Shown: one piece after another, positions 33,448 through 42,134 of the stretch
Layout of the letters: each line of letters starts with the position of its first letter
Numbering within the stretch: the first letter of the stretch is position 1
Assembly (NCBI RefSeq): GCF_016616885.1
Contig: NZ_CP067102.1
Coordinates: 4,988,501-5,052,500 of the forward strand
Reading direction: 5' to 3'
Length of the DNA stretch: 64,000 nt
Source: Bradyrhizobium diazoefficiens
GTDB lineage: Bacteria > Pseudomonadota > Alphaproteobacteria > Rhizobiales > Xanthobacteraceae
The notes under the pieces: generated by a model
Database searches by the model: none
Seen by the model: only the letters and a program-made list of their open reading frames with translations
What the model was told of the DNA's origin: nothing
Made by a program: the position numbers and the translations under genes

Positions 33448-33873
33448 ATGCGCAACATAGCAACGGTGATGACAATCGTGATCTCGCTGAGCGCGCCGGC
33501 TTTGGCCCAAAAGGCCGAGATTGACGCGAACAATGCGAAATGGATCGAACTGTTCAACAAGGGCGATTTTTCCGGGATTGCATCCCTCTACAGCGCCGAT
33601 GCGATCGCATTCCCGCCCGGCTCCGCGATGGTGCAGGGCCGAGCAGCCATCGAGGCAATGTGGAAGAGTATGGCCGAACAAGTGACCGATCCGAAGCTCA
33701 CAACGGTGGATGTCAAACCGCTTGGCTCTTCCGCGGCACGCGAGATCGGCACGTTCGTCCTGACGACCAAGGGATCGCCGCCGCAGGAAGTGACTGGTAA
33801 ATATGTCGTTGTGTGGGAGAAAGTCGGAGACGACTGGAAGCTCGCCACCGACATCTGGAACGACGGCAAATAG
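33448..33873 (+). CDS. Secreted SnoaL/DUF4440-like protein
   Basis: 141 residues from ATG 33448, with GGAG 6 bp upstream; the ATG at 33442 overlaps that site and the longer frame is not credible. A signal peptide (MRNIATVMTIVISLSAPALAQ) precedes an NTF2-like domain: NNAKWIELFNKGDFSGIASLYSADAIAFPPGSAMVQGRAAIEAMWKSM, then KYVVVWEKVGDDWKLATDIWN. This is the SgcJ/EcaC/DUF4440 pattern of small ligand-binding or isomerase-like proteins. Enzyme activity is unknown. Located alone after the repeat-rich stretch. Confidence 0.82.
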   Translation: MRNIATVMTIVISLSAPALAQKAEIDANNAKWIELFNKGDFSGIASLYSADAIAFPPGSAMVQGRAAIEAMWKSMAEQVTDPKLTTVDVKPLGSSAAREIGTFVLTTKGSPPQEVTGKYVVVWEKVGDDWKLATDIWNDGK

Positions 33874-34144
33874 CCGTCTTACGGTTTGCAGGTCCGCTCT
33901 GCGCCGGAAGGCAGGGCAACCGCATGTGACGTCGGAGCTTTGGGTGCCAAAGCTTCCATGACCTGCTGTGAATGTTCGATGGCGCTTGCCGTGCGCCGGA
34001 AAGATCGCGGCCGCGCCCGATGACGGCGCGTTGGATCAAACCGCACCTGTTCATTCACCGTTGTTATTTGCGACGCCGGCGCTATCGTGCGCATGCGGCG
34101 CGGCCGCGACATTCATCCGACAATTCTAGTGATGGGAGAATCGC

Positions 34145-34420
34145 ATGAAATTCATAACCACCTGGAGCGTACCCCAAGGCACCTTCAATGCAGCCGTCGC
34201 CCGCTTTCTGGAGACCGGTGGCGCGCCACCCGAGGGCGTCAAGATGCTGGGTCGTTGGCATGGCATGAATGGACAGGGATTTGCGATCTCTGAATCGAGT
34301 GATCCAAAAGCCATGTATCGTTGGCTCGCGCAATGGTCTGACCTGCTCCCATTGACCGTCACGCCTTGCCTCGAGGACGGAGACGCGGGCGAGGTGATGG
34401 CGTCACTCCCCAAACGTTGA
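34145..34420 (+). CDS. Small DUF3303-type protein
   Basis: 91 residues with GGGAG 7 bp before the ATG. The sequence MKFITTWSVPQGTFNAAVARFLETGG, VKMLGRWHGMNGQGFAISESSDPKAMYRWLAQWSDLL and VTPCLEDGDAGEV follows the ferredoxin-like DUF3303 family. Function unknown; the fold resembles dimeric alpha/beta-barrel proteins. No operon partner. Confidence 0.8.
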   Translation: MKFITTWSVPQGTFNAAVARFLETGGAPPEGVKMLGRWHGMNGQGFAISESSDPKAMYRWLAQWSDLLPLTVTPCLEDGDAGEVMASLPKR

Positions 34421-34793
34421 CCATCAAGCGTTCGTCATCGATACACACGTCACTGCCGCCGCCGAAACCGGCGGTAGTGACATGCTTACCATTGATGACG
34501 TCCTCACCAGTGATGACGTCGCCGCTAGCTGCTTGCGAGCACCAAGCAGGCCACGCCCGCGCCGAGACGGGCCGCCAAGGAGTTCAATCGCTCTCTGCCA
34601 ATCCTGATCCATAAAGTCCTGTCACCTCCTAGGCCGGGACAGCCGCAAGATGTTGGCGAAGATGTAGAGATGTTGCCGAAATTGTCCCGGTGTTGCCGAT
34701 ATTGTCGTTAGACTTCGCGGCGCAAACGTGGACAATGCGCCCCCAAGCGCTTCGCGCGCGCAGTGCACATCAAGATGCGCCAGGGGAAACAAA
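34421..34793. other. Intergenic region of about 370 bp before the D-2-hydroxyacid oxidase gene
   Basis: Contains a 10-bp direct repeat TGATGACGTC (copies start at 34493 and 34513) and, nearer the gene, the 20-nt tandem repeat at 34651-34710. A 62-codon minus-strand frame (34424-34612) has an AGGAGG 12 bp upstream but no recognisable family and low-complexity composition, so I do not call it. Confidence 0.5.
34651..34710 (+). repeat. Three tandem 20-nt imperfect repeats upstream of the oxidase gene
   Basis: Units begin at 34651, 34671 and 34691, each TGTTGSCGAWRWTGT followed by five variable bases. The exact 20-nt period puts the copies on nearly the same DNA face, as in iterated regulator sites. 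They end 83 bp before the oxidase ATG. Confidence 0.6.
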
Positions 34794-36269
34794 ATGCCGA
34801 CTGCCTTCCCGTCGCCCGTACCCGCCATTCCGACCGCGCCTTTGACCGCCCAGCTCCGCGACGCGTTGCGCGCGATCGTCGGCGAGAAGGGATTTATCGA
34901 GGACGCGCACGACAAGCAGCCGTTCGTCACGGACTGGCGGGGGCTGCTGGTTGGCGGTGCCGGCGCCGTGGTGCGTCCTGGCAGTACCGAGGAAGTCTCG
35001 AAAGTGGTCCGGCTTTGCCATGAGCACGGCGTCGCGATCGTGCCACAGGGCGGCAACACCGGGCTGATGGGCGGCGCCACGCCCTGGCCTGCGCACACCG
35101 GCATCGTGCTGTCGCTCGGCCGCATGAACCGCGTGCTGGACGTCGATCCCGTCGGCTATGCGATGACGGTCGAGGCCGGCTGCGTCTTGCAGACGCTTCA
35201 GGAGATCGCGGCTGAACACGACAGGTTCCTGCCGCTCAGCCTTGGCGCCCAGGGCTCCTGCATGATCGGCGGCAATCTCTCGACCAACGCCGGCGGCGTG
35301 CAGGTGCTGCGCTATGGCAACGCGCGCAATCTCGTGCTCGGGCTCGAGGTCGTCCTGCCCAACGGCGACATCTGGAACGGATTGCGTGCGCTCAAGAAGG
35401 ACAACACCGGCTACGACGTCAAGCACCTCTTCATGGGCGCCGAGGGGACGCTCGGCATCATCACCAAGGCCGTCCTCAAGCTATGGCCGGCGCCGAAGGA
35501 CGTCTGCACCGCGTGGCTGGCGGTTCGCGATCCGCGCGCGGCGCTGGAGATCCTGTCCGAAGCGCATGCGGCATCCGAGGACCATGTCGGGTCCTGCGAG
35601 CTGCTGAGCCGCGCGGCCGTCGACCTCGTGATGCGCCACATTCCCGGCGTCCAGGATCCGCTCAAGGCGGATACGCCGTGGTACCTGCTGCTGGAATGGT
35701 CGTCCTCGCGTCCACGGCAGGACGGGGCCGATGGCATGTCCGAGAAGATGGAGCAGTTTCTCGCCGACCAGCTCGAGGCCGGTCGCGTGCTCGACGCGGT
35801 GATCGCGCAGACCGTCAGCCAATCGCGCAACATGTGGCGCATCCGGGAAGCCATGGCCGAGGCATCACGGGCCGAGGGGCCGGGGCTCAGTTACGATGTG
35901 TCGGTGGCGATCTCCAGAATTCCAGAGTTCATCGATAAGGGGCTCAAGGCCACTCTCGACATTCTCCCGTCCATTCGCCCCTATCCGCTGGGCCATATCG
36001 GCGACGGCAATCTGCATTTTTCGTTCATGGGGCCGAAGGACATGGATCAGCAGACGCTGAACCAATACACCGCCGCCATCACCCGCGCCGTGAACGATCT
36101 CATCACGTCCATGGGCGGCTCGATCTCGGCCGAGCACGGCATCGGCATCGAAAAGCTCGACGAGCTCAGCCACTACCGCTCGAAGACTGAGCTCGACATC
36201 ATGCGTACCATCAAGCGCGCGCTCGACCCGCAGAACATCATGAATCCGGGCAAGGTGCTGCGGGTGTGA
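34794..36269 (+). CDS. FAD-linked oxidase, D-2-hydroxyglutarate/D-lactate dehydrogenase-like
   Basis: 491 residues from ATG 34794 (MPTAFPSPVPAIP), with AGGGGA at good spacing; an in-frame start at 34728 is less likely. FAD-binding type 4 (PCMH) domain: VPQGGNTGLMGGATPW, LPLSLGAQGSCMIGGNLSTNAGGVQVLRYGNARNLVLGLEVVLPNG. The C-terminal cap domain has the metal/substrate histidines in HIGDGNLHFSF and the GGSISAEHGIGIEKLDELSHYRS signature. Such enzymes oxidise D-2-hydroxy acids such as D-2-hydroxyglutarate, D-lactate or glycolate and pass electrons to quinone or cytochrome c. Confidence 0.9.
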   Translation: MPTAFPSPVPAIPTAPLTAQLRDALRAIVGEKGFIEDAHDKQPFVTDWRGLLVGGAGAVVRPGSTEEVSKVVRLCHEHGVAIVPQGGNTGLMGGATPWPAHTGIVLSLGRMNRVLDVDPVGYAMTVEAGCVLQTLQEIAAEHDRFLPLSLGAQGSCMIGGNLSTNAGGVQVLRYGNARNLVLGLEVVLPNGDIWNGLRALKKDNTGYDVKHLFMGAEGTLGIITKAVLKLWPAPKDVCTAWLAVRDPRAALEILSEAHAASEDHVGSCELLSRAAVDLVMRHIPGVQDPLKADTPWYLLLEWSSSRPRQDGADGMSEKMEQFLADQLEAGRVLDAVIAQTVSQSRNMWRIREAMAEASRAEGPGLSYDVSVAISRIPEFIDKGLKATLDILPSIRPYPLGHIGDGNLHFSFMGPKDMDQQTLNQYTAAITRAVNDLITSMGGSISAEHGIGIEKLDELSHYRSKTELDIMRTIKRALDPQNIMNPGKVLRV

Positions 36270-36295
36270 TGGAGCCCGAGCACCTCGCCGCTGTC

Positions 36296-36832
36296 TCAGC
36301 CGCGCGGGTTGACGATGGTGTAGCCCCGCAACGAACGCGCGTGCATGCGCGTGGCATGGCCGCCCGAATTGGCGTCATAGGCCATCCACATGTCGCCGCC
36401 GAGGGGCTGCTCCAGAACGAAGACATGCCCGTGGCGCGCCGCAACCATTCCCGGCGCCGGCGACGTCCGCGGAAAACGCAGCCAGTTAGACGCGAGATTC
36501 AACTCCGGCACGATATGGCCGAACACGCGCAACGCCGCCCCACAGCCGCAGAAGGACGAGGGACAACCGGCCGGGCGGCCGCCAATGACGCGATCACCGG
36601 AGACGCTGATGGTCGTGGCGGTGTTACCCGCGTCCGTCACCGTCATTTGCGTTGCGCGATAGGCTTGCAATGACGGCCTGCGCGTCCGCTCGCGGCGCGG
36701 CTGCGCATACGAGAAGTCGCAGGGCATGGTGACGTTGCACTCAGACGCTTGAAAATTGCGAGAGGGCCGCGCTTCCGAGGCAACTGAACTAACGGCAACG
36801 AAGAAACACGCAGAAATAACTACCTTGATCAT
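36296..36832 (-). CDS. Secreted Cys/His-containing protein, CHAP/NlpC-like in layout
   Basis: 178 residues from ATG 36832, with signal peptide MIKVVISACFFVAVSSVASEA. The mature C-terminal half reads GGRPAGCPSSFCGCGAALRVFG, NLASNWLRFPR and ARHGHVFVLEQPL. The order Cys, Asn-Trp, then His resembles a group of alphaproteobacterial secreted proteins (GCPxxxWCGC...NWxxYG...GHVGIV) thought to be NlpC/P60- or CHAP-like. The proposed catalytic Cys and His are thus present, but peptidoglycan hydrolysis is inference. It is convergent with the oxidase gene, 26 bp apart. Confidence 0.65.
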   Translation of the reverse strand: MIKVVISACFFVAVSSVASEARPSRNFQASECNVTMPCDFSYAQPRRERTRRPSLQAYRATQMTVTDAGNTATTISVSGDRVIGGRPAGCPSSFCGCGAALRVFGHIVPELNLASNWLRFPRTSPAPGMVAARHGHVFVLEQPLGGDMWMAYDANSGGHATRMHARSLRGYTIVNPRG

Positions 36833-37025
36833 TGCAGGACTCCGGTTGGAGGGCCTGCCCCGGTCGCGAGCTACCAATATCGGTTTGGCCGAAATGGGCC
36901 AGAAACGCGGCGGAAAATGGCTGGATTTGGGTGTACCTAATCTGGATTAACTCTCCGGCGAGTGGACAGGACGCACATCGCGCAACAACCGTCATTGGCG
37001 GGCTCGTCGCAACGACAGCTCGGCG

Positions 37026-38585
37026 CTACGGCCGGATCGTCATGTTCTCCGGCGGTCCTGCCTTTCGCAGCGGCTCGGCGAGCCGCGCGAATTCGCAGAG
37101 CAGCGAGCGCGTCTTGCGCGGGTCGATGATCTCCTCGACCCAGAATTTCTCGGCCGAGCGGAACGGCGAGCGCAGCTTGTTGAGGCGTTCCTGGATCTCG
37201 TTGAGCTTGGCCGCCTTGTCCTCGGCCGCGTCGATGTCGGCGCGGTAGGCGGCCTCGATGCCGCCTTCGAGCGGCAGCGAGCCCCAATAGGCCGACGGCC
37301 AGGCGTAGCGGATCGAGAAACGGTCGGCCGGCTGATGCACGACGCCGGCGACGCCGAAGGCGTTGCGCAGGATCACGGTGCACCAGGGCACGGTGGTCTG
37401 GTTGACCGCGGCCATGGCGCGCACGCCATGGCGGATGGTCGCCGCCTTCTCGGCATCGAGGCCGATCATGAAGCCGGGGCAATCCATGAGATAGACGATC
37501 GGCAGATGGAAGGTCTCGGCGAAGTCGACCCAGCGCACCACCTTCTGGCAGGCATCCGCCGTCCAGGAGCCGCCATAGTGGAAGCTGTCGCTGGCGAGCA
37601 GCATCACCGCCCTGCCCTCGAGCCGCGCCAGGCCAACGATGATCGGCTTGCCGAAATTCGAGGCGACCTCGAAGAACGAGCCCTTGTCGACGACCTGGTC
37701 GATGATCGGCCGCATCTTGTAGACCTGCTTGCGGTCGCGCGGTACCGCATTCATCAGCGCCTCTTCGCTCCGCTCCGGATTGTCGGTGCAGGGCAAGGTC
37801 GGCGGCAGCTCGTAGACCGATGACGGCAGATAGGACAGGAAACGGCGCGCGCAGGCAAACGCCTCCTCCTCGGTGTCGACGGCATGATCGACCGCGCCGG
37901 CCTTGGTCTGGATGTCGGCGCCGCCGAGCTCCTCCTTCGAGAGATTCTGCCCCAGCGCCTTCACCACCGGCGGGCCTGCGACGAACATCGCGGACGTCCG
38001 GGTCATGATGGAATAGTGGCTGGCGGCCAGACGCGCCGCGCCCAGGCCCGCAACCGAGCCGAGGCCGAGAGCGACCACCGGCACGCGCGAGAGATTCTCC
38101 GTCGTGAAGCGATACCAGCGGGTGCCGCCGATGCCGCCCGGCAGATTGGCCGCGCCCTTGGTCTCGATGGTCTTGACCGAGCCGCCGCCGCCGGAGCCCT
38201 CGATGATACGGACGATGGGCAGACGGAAGTCGTGCGCCATCTCCTCCGCCATCAAGGGCTTTGCCGAGATCGACGCATCCGCCGAACCGCCGCGCACGGT
38301 GAAATCGTCGCCGACCACGACCACGGTGCGGCCGTCGACGCGTGCGCGGCCGAACACGCAGTTCGCTGGCGTCACGGTTTTCAGCTCGCCCGTGGGATCA
38401 TACTCACCGATGCCGGAGACGGCACCGATCTCGTGGAAGCTGCCCTTGTCGATCAGTTTGTCGATGCGTTCCCGAACAGTCAGCCGGCCCTGGTCATGCT
38501 GTCGCTTGACCTTGTCAACGCCGCCCATCTCCCGCGCGAAGGCTTCGCGCCGGGCGAGCTCGTCGAGTTCCGGCTTCCAGTTCAT
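37026..38585 (-). CDS. Acyl-CoA carboxylase carboxyltransferase (beta) subunit
   Basis: 519 residues with both crotonase-like halves. The N half has GGVDKVKRQHDQGRLTVRERID and RIIEGSGGGGSVKTIE. The C half has GLARLEGRAVMLLASDSFHYGGSWTADACQKVVRWVDFAETFHLPIVYLMDCPGFMIG. It transfers carboxyl from biotin to an acyl-CoA (propionyl-, methylcrotonyl- or geranyl-CoA type); the substrate is unclear. The matching biotin carrier is probably the stand-alone BCCP at 39584. No biotin carboxylase subunit is nearby. Its first 71 bp overlap the end of the IclR gene on the same strand. Confidence 0.9.
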   Translation of the reverse strand: MNWKPELDELARREAFAREMGGVDKVKRQHDQGRLTVRERIDKLIDKGSFHEIGAVSGIGEYDPTGELKTVTPANCVFGRARVDGRTVVVVGDDFTVRGGSADASISAKPLMAEEMAHDFRLPIVRIIEGSGGGGSVKTIETKGAANLPGGIGGTRWYRFTTENLSRVPVVALGLGSVAGLGAARLAASHYSIMTRTSAMFVAGPPVVKALGQNLSKEELGGADIQTKAGAVDHAVDTEEEAFACARRFLSYLPSSVYELPPTLPCTDNPERSEEALMNAVPRDRKQVYKMRPIIDQVVDKGSFFEVASNFGKPIIVGLARLEGRAVMLLASDSFHYGGSWTADACQKVVRWVDFAETFHLPIVYLMDCPGFMIGLDAEKAATIRHGVRAMAAVNQTTVPWCTVILRNAFGVAGVVHQPADRFSIRYAWPSAYWGSLPLEGGIEAAYRADIDAAEDKAAKLNEIQERLNKLRSPFRSAEKFWVEEIIDPRKTRSLLCEFARLAEPLRKAGPPENMTIRP

Positions 38586-39489
38586 TCACTCCCTCCGAAT
38601 TGATCGGCTTGTTATTGTTATGCACGGCCATTGCGACCGGTTTGCGCGAGATGCGGTTGGCGAAGACGTCGCCTTCCGCGCCCTCCATCAGGCTGCCGAG
38701 CGAACGGCCGAGCGCCACCATCAGCGGCGCGACTTCGGCATGCAGACGCTGCTCGTCATACATCGCCGAGAGAAGGCCGATCGTGACGACCACGAAGGTC
38801 TGATACTGCGGCGACCAGATCGGCACCGCGAGCCCGTTGATGTGCGGACTCCACAGGCCGCAGGCCGTGACATAGCCGCGCTCGCGCAGCGACTGCCGGT
38901 TGGCCTCGATGCGGGGCCGCAGGATTTTTGCAGCCTCCGGCGCTTCGCGCTCCATTTCCGCGATGTAGGCATCGCCGACTTCCGGCGACAAGGCCGCGGT
39001 GTAGGCCGCGCCCGCAGCCGTGGAGGCCATCGAGATGCGGCTGCCGGTGCCTTCGTGCAGACCAAGCGCAGAGGCAGAACGCGCGAACTGGAGATAGACG
39101 AGATGGAAGCGATCGGGCACGACGAAGCCGACGGTGCCGGGCAATTGCTCGGCGACTTCCTGCAACCGCTGGCGGATCATGCTGCGCAGCTGCGCGCCCT
39201 TCATCATCGAGGCGCTCATCGCCACCGCGCTCGGTCCGATCCGATATTTCTGATCGCGCGGCAGATAGACCAGCTGGCCCATGCGCGTCAGCGTGTGCGT
39301 AAGCCGCGACACTGTCGAGCGGGGCAAGCCGCAGCGATTTGAAATCTCGAGATTGCCGAGCCTGCTATCGTGGCCCTCGAAGCATCGCAACACGTCGAAC
39401 GCGCGCGACACCACCTGGATGACATCACCCTCACCGGCATCGCCAGCGAGTGCACCTTGCCTACTCAACCGCTCCGAACGTCGTCCCAT
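38515..39489 (-). CDS. IclR-family regulator of the carboxylase genes (inferred)
   Basis: 324 residues, longer than the usual 250-280 because the C-terminus reads 24 codons into the carboxylase gene. Helix-turn-helix region: VIQVVSRAFDVLRCFEGHDSRLGNLEISNRCGLPRSTVSRLTHTLTRMGQL. The IclR ligand domain includes STAAGAAYTAAL and RERGYVTACGLWSPHINGLAVPIW. It faces the BCCP gene across a 94-bp gap holding a three-half-site operator, so it likely controls itself, the overlapping carboxylase gene and BCCP. Confidence 0.88.
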   Translation of the reverse strand: MGRRSERLSRQGALAGDAGEGDVIQVVSRAFDVLRCFEGHDSRLGNLEISNRCGLPRSTVSRLTHTLTRMGQLVYLPRDQKYRIGPSAVAMSASMMKGAQLRSMIRQRLQEVAEQLPGTVGFVVPDRFHLVYLQFARSASALGLHEGTGSRISMASTAAGAAYTAALSPEVGDAYIAEMEREAPEAAKILRPRIEANRQSLRERGYVTACGLWSPHINGLAVPIWSPQYQTFVVVTIGLLSAMYDEQRLHAEVAPLMVALGRSLGSLMEGAEGDVFANRISRKPVAMAVHNNNKPINSEGVNELEAGTRRARPARSLRAGDGRR

Positions 39490-39504
39490 GATCCCTACCG
39501 TCTG

Positions 39505-39530
39505 TTCCGCTCTGCGGAATTAAATTCCGC
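39505..39530. promoter_or_regulatory. IclR-type operator with three alternating half-sites
   Basis: TTCCGC-TCT-GCGGAA (39505-39519) is a perfect palindrome. Its right half also forms GCGGAAT-TAA-ATTCCGC (39514-39530). Two overlapping palindromes sharing a half-site are typical of IclR-family operators. The site lies between the divergent IclR and BCCP starts. Confidence 0.7.
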
Positions 39531-39583
39531 TTGCAGACGACGCTACCTCAGGCATTTTGCCACCACAACAAAAAGGCGGTGGC

Positions 39584-39805
39584 ATGCCAGAAATTAAGAT
39601 CGTCACGGAGGTTGCCGGTCGCATCTGCGCAACTCCCGTGCAAGTTGGAGGAACCGTCGGCGATGGCGATGACGTTGTGGTCGTCGAAGCCATGAAGATG
39701 GAGATACCGGTGCCGGCGCCTGCATCAGGAACGCTCACATCACTGCTCGTGAAGATCGACGACCTCGTTGCCGAAGGTCAGACAATCGCGATCGTCGCGA
39801 GCTGA
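39584..39805 (+). CDS. Stand-alone biotin carboxyl carrier protein
   Basis: 73 residues from ATG 39584 (MPEIKIVTEVAGRI), with AGGCGG upstream; the extra 9 codons of the open frame are not needed. It is a single biotinyl-lipoyl domain with VVVVEAMKMEIPVPAP; Lys38 in AMKM should carry biotin. It shuttles carboxyl groups between a biotin carboxylase and the carboxyltransferase. Position and regulator suggest it serves the divergently encoded beta subunit. Confidence 0.9.
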   Translation: MPEIKIVTEVAGRICATPVQVGGTVGDGDDVVVVEAMKMEIPVPAPASGTLTSLLVKIDDLVAEGQTIAIVAS

Positions 39806-39950
39806 GCACGCGCCGCCTGCGGCCTCTCATCCGCGACAATCTGAAACAGATGATATTGCGCTTCTGCGCGGCGTCTTGCGTTCGGGCGTTACGGCGGACC
39901 ATGGCGCTGGCGGGTTGCGCGTGCCCTGATTGCGTTGCACAAGGGAGCCG

Positions 39951-41798
39951 ATGATAGCGCAACCGCCGCCCGCCTCCGCCTGGACCCGCTCGAAGCCGCC
40001 GCTGCTGCGGTTTCTCGACACGTGCCTCAATGAATTCTCCGCGGAGACTTCAGGCGCGGTCGCCGACTACATTCCCGAGCTGAGCAAGGCCGACCCAGCC
40101 TGTTTCGGCATCAGCCTCGCCACCCTCGACGGCCATGTCTACGAGGTCGGCGACAGCCGGGTGCCCTTCACCATCCAGTCGATGTCGAAGCCGTTCGTGT
40201 TCGCCCTGGCGCTGGATCTTCTGGGTGCAGGCAAGGTCGAGAGCGCGATCGGTGTCGAGCCCTCGGGCGATCCCTTCAACTCGATCCGGCTCAACTCCGA
40301 AAACCATCCGTTCAACCCGATGGTCAATGCCGGCGCAATCGCCTGCACCGGGCTGATCCATGCCAGCAAGGGCACTGACGCTTTCGAGCAGATCCGGCTC
40401 GCGCTCAGCCGGTTTGCCGGGCGCGATCTCGCCGTGGACGAGGCCGTGTACACGTCGGAAAGCCAGACCGGCGACCGCAACCGCGCGATCGGCTATCTGC
40501 TGAAGACCAATGCGGTGATCTCGGACAACGTCGCCGGCGTGCTCGACGTTTATTTTCGGCAATGCGCGGTGCTGGTGACCGCGCGCGACATCGCGGTGAT
40601 GGCGGCGACGCTCGCCAATCGCGGCGTCAACCCGGTCACGGGCGAGCAGGTGCTGACGCCGTATGCGATCTCGCGCACGCTGTCGGTGATGACGTCCTCG
40701 GGCATGTACGACTATGCCGGCGAGTGGATCTACCGGATCGGCATTCCCGCCAAGAGCGGCGTCGGCGGCGGCATTCTGGCGGCGCTCCCCGCCCGTCTCG
40801 GTCTCGGCAGCTATTCGCCAAGGCTCGACAAGCACGGCAACAGCGTGCGCGGCATCAAGGTCTGCGAGGCGCTGTCCTCGCATTACGACCTGCACATGCT
40901 CAACCGCAGCGACGACGCCCGCAACGCCGTGATCGCCGACTACGACATCGGCAAGAGCCCGTCACGCCGCGTCCGCCGCCAGCAGGAGCGCGACATTCTC
41001 GTAGCCCACGAGCAGGAGGTGCGGGTCATCGAGCTGGTCGGGACGCTGTCGCTCTCGGCGGTCGACTACGTCTCGCGCCGTCTGGCCGAACGGCCGCGGC
41101 CGCAATTCGTGATCTTCGATCTGCACCGCGTCACCGCCACCACCCGCGCCGGCGCGCGCCTCGTGGCCGAAGCCTTCGAGGAGCTCGCCGCACTGAACGT
41201 CACCGTGGTGATATCCGGCGTCCGCCGCGCCTCCAAGGAATGGAACACGCTGCGGGAGTGGACCGCCGAGCTGAAGAATGTCCGCGACTTCTATCTGCTC
41301 GACACCGCGATCGAATGGGCCGAAGACCAGATCGTCTACCGCTATGGCGGCTCGATCGATTTTCACGAGACCACCGAATTGTCCGAACAACCGCTGCTCG
41401 ACGGCCTCGGCGCCGAAGAGCTGACGGACCTCGCCTCGATCTGCACGATCCGGACTTATCAGTCCGGAGCAAAGATCCTCACGACAGGCGATCCCGCCGA
41501 CGCCCTGTTCTTCCTGCGCAGCGGCGCGGTGCACGTCACCCTGCCCGACGGCGTCAGGCTGGCGACGCTCACCGCCGGCATGGCCTTTGGCGAGATGGCG
41601 CTGATCGAGACTGCCCGCTCCGCCGACGTGTTCGCGGACATGGCGGCGACCGCGTACGAAGTCCCGCTGAAGGATTTTGAGCGTTTTCGCCGGCAGCACC
41701 CGCGTGCCTCCGAGCGCATCATGCGCAACCTGGCGCAGCTCCTGGCCGATCGCCTGATCGTCGCCAACACCAAGGTCGACATCCTGACGTCGACGTGA
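39951..41798 (+). CDS. glsA: Glutaminase with C-terminal STAS and cyclic-nucleotide-binding domains
   Basis: 615 residues from ATG 39951, preceded by AGGGAG. Residues about 10-310 are a serine-dependent glutaminase: ISLATLDGHVYEVGD, QSMSKPF with catalytic S77 and K80, SENHPFNPMVNAGAIA, SESQTGDRNRAIGYLLK and SGVGGGILAALP. Residues about 355-465 form a STAS domain (RVIELVGTLSLSAVDYV, FVIFDLHRVTATTRAGARLV). Residues about 485-605 form a cNMP-binding domain with the phosphate cassette FGEMALIETARSADVFA. Plain bacterial glutaminases are about 310 residues, so this is a regulated fusion: glutamine hydrolysis to glutamate and ammonia could respond to cAMP or a similar ligand. No frameshift or domain boundary stop was seen. 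Confidence 0.92.
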   Translation: MIAQPPPASAWTRSKPPLLRFLDTCLNEFSAETSGAVADYIPELSKADPACFGISLATLDGHVYEVGDSRVPFTIQSMSKPFVFALALDLLGAGKVESAIGVEPSGDPFNSIRLNSENHPFNPMVNAGAIACTGLIHASKGTDAFEQIRLALSRFAGRDLAVDEAVYTSESQTGDRNRAIGYLLKTNAVISDNVAGVLDVYFRQCAVLVTARDIAVMAATLANRGVNPVTGEQVLTPYAISRTLSVMTSSGMYDYAGEWIYRIGIPAKSGVGGGILAALPARLGLGSYSPRLDKHGNSVRGIKVCEALSSHYDLHMLNRSDDARNAVIADYDIGKSPSRRVRRQQERDILVAHEQEVRVIELVGTLSLSAVDYVSRRLAERPRPQFVIFDLHRVTATTRAGARLVAEAFEELAALNVTVVISGVRRASKEWNTLREWTAELKNVRDFYLLDTAIEWAEDQIVYRYGGSIDFHETTELSEQPLLDGLGAEELTDLASICTIRTYQSGAKILTTGDPADALFFLRSGAVHVTLPDGVRLATLTAGMAFGEMALIETARSADVFADMAATAYEVPLKDFERFRRQHPRASERIMRNLAQLLADRLIVANTKVDILTST

Positions 41799-41805
41799 GC
41801 GGCGC

Positions 41806-42108
41806 CTAGCGGCTCGCCGCCTCGCTGAGCCGTCGCCTGATCTTGGCGGCGCTGGCCTTGAGCAGTTCGGATGGTTGCTGGCCAGTCGCGGCGCACAGGC
41901 AGGCCCAGTAGTAGATGACATCGCCGAGCTCGTCGACGAGACCCGCCTTGTCGAGCCAGTCGTCGCGCAACAGCTTCTTGATATGGTCGGCGACCTCGCC
42001 GGATTCACCGGCGAGGCCGAGCCCAAGATAGGACAGGCGCTCGTTCGAAGGGTGCTCATCGACTTTCGCAATGGTTGCGGCCCAGGCCGCATATTCATCG
42101 ATCGTCAT
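41806..42108 (-). CDS. MazG-like nucleotide pyrophosphohydrolase
   Basis: 100 residues from ATG 42108 (MTIDEYAAWAATIAKV), with GAGGA 6 bp upstream. All-alpha MazG-like fold with the metal-binding pattern GLAGESGEVADHIKKLL then VDELGDVIYYWACL. It likely removes pyrophosphate from (d)NTPs or nucleotide derivatives. Convergent with the glutaminase gene, 7 bp apart. Confidence 0.87.
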   Translation of the reverse strand: MTIDEYAAWAATIAKVDEHPSNERLSYLGLGLAGESGEVADHIKKLLRDDWLDKAGLVDELGDVIYYWACLCAATGQQPSELLKASAAKIRRRLSEAASR

Positions 42109-42134
42109 GACCATTCCTCGCTGCAAGCCTTGGA

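Noticed and set aside
34424..34612. 62-codon minus-strand frame with AGGAGG upstream
   Set aside because: Spacing of 12 bp is long, no family, low-complexity product, and direct repeats in the DNA suggest non-coding.
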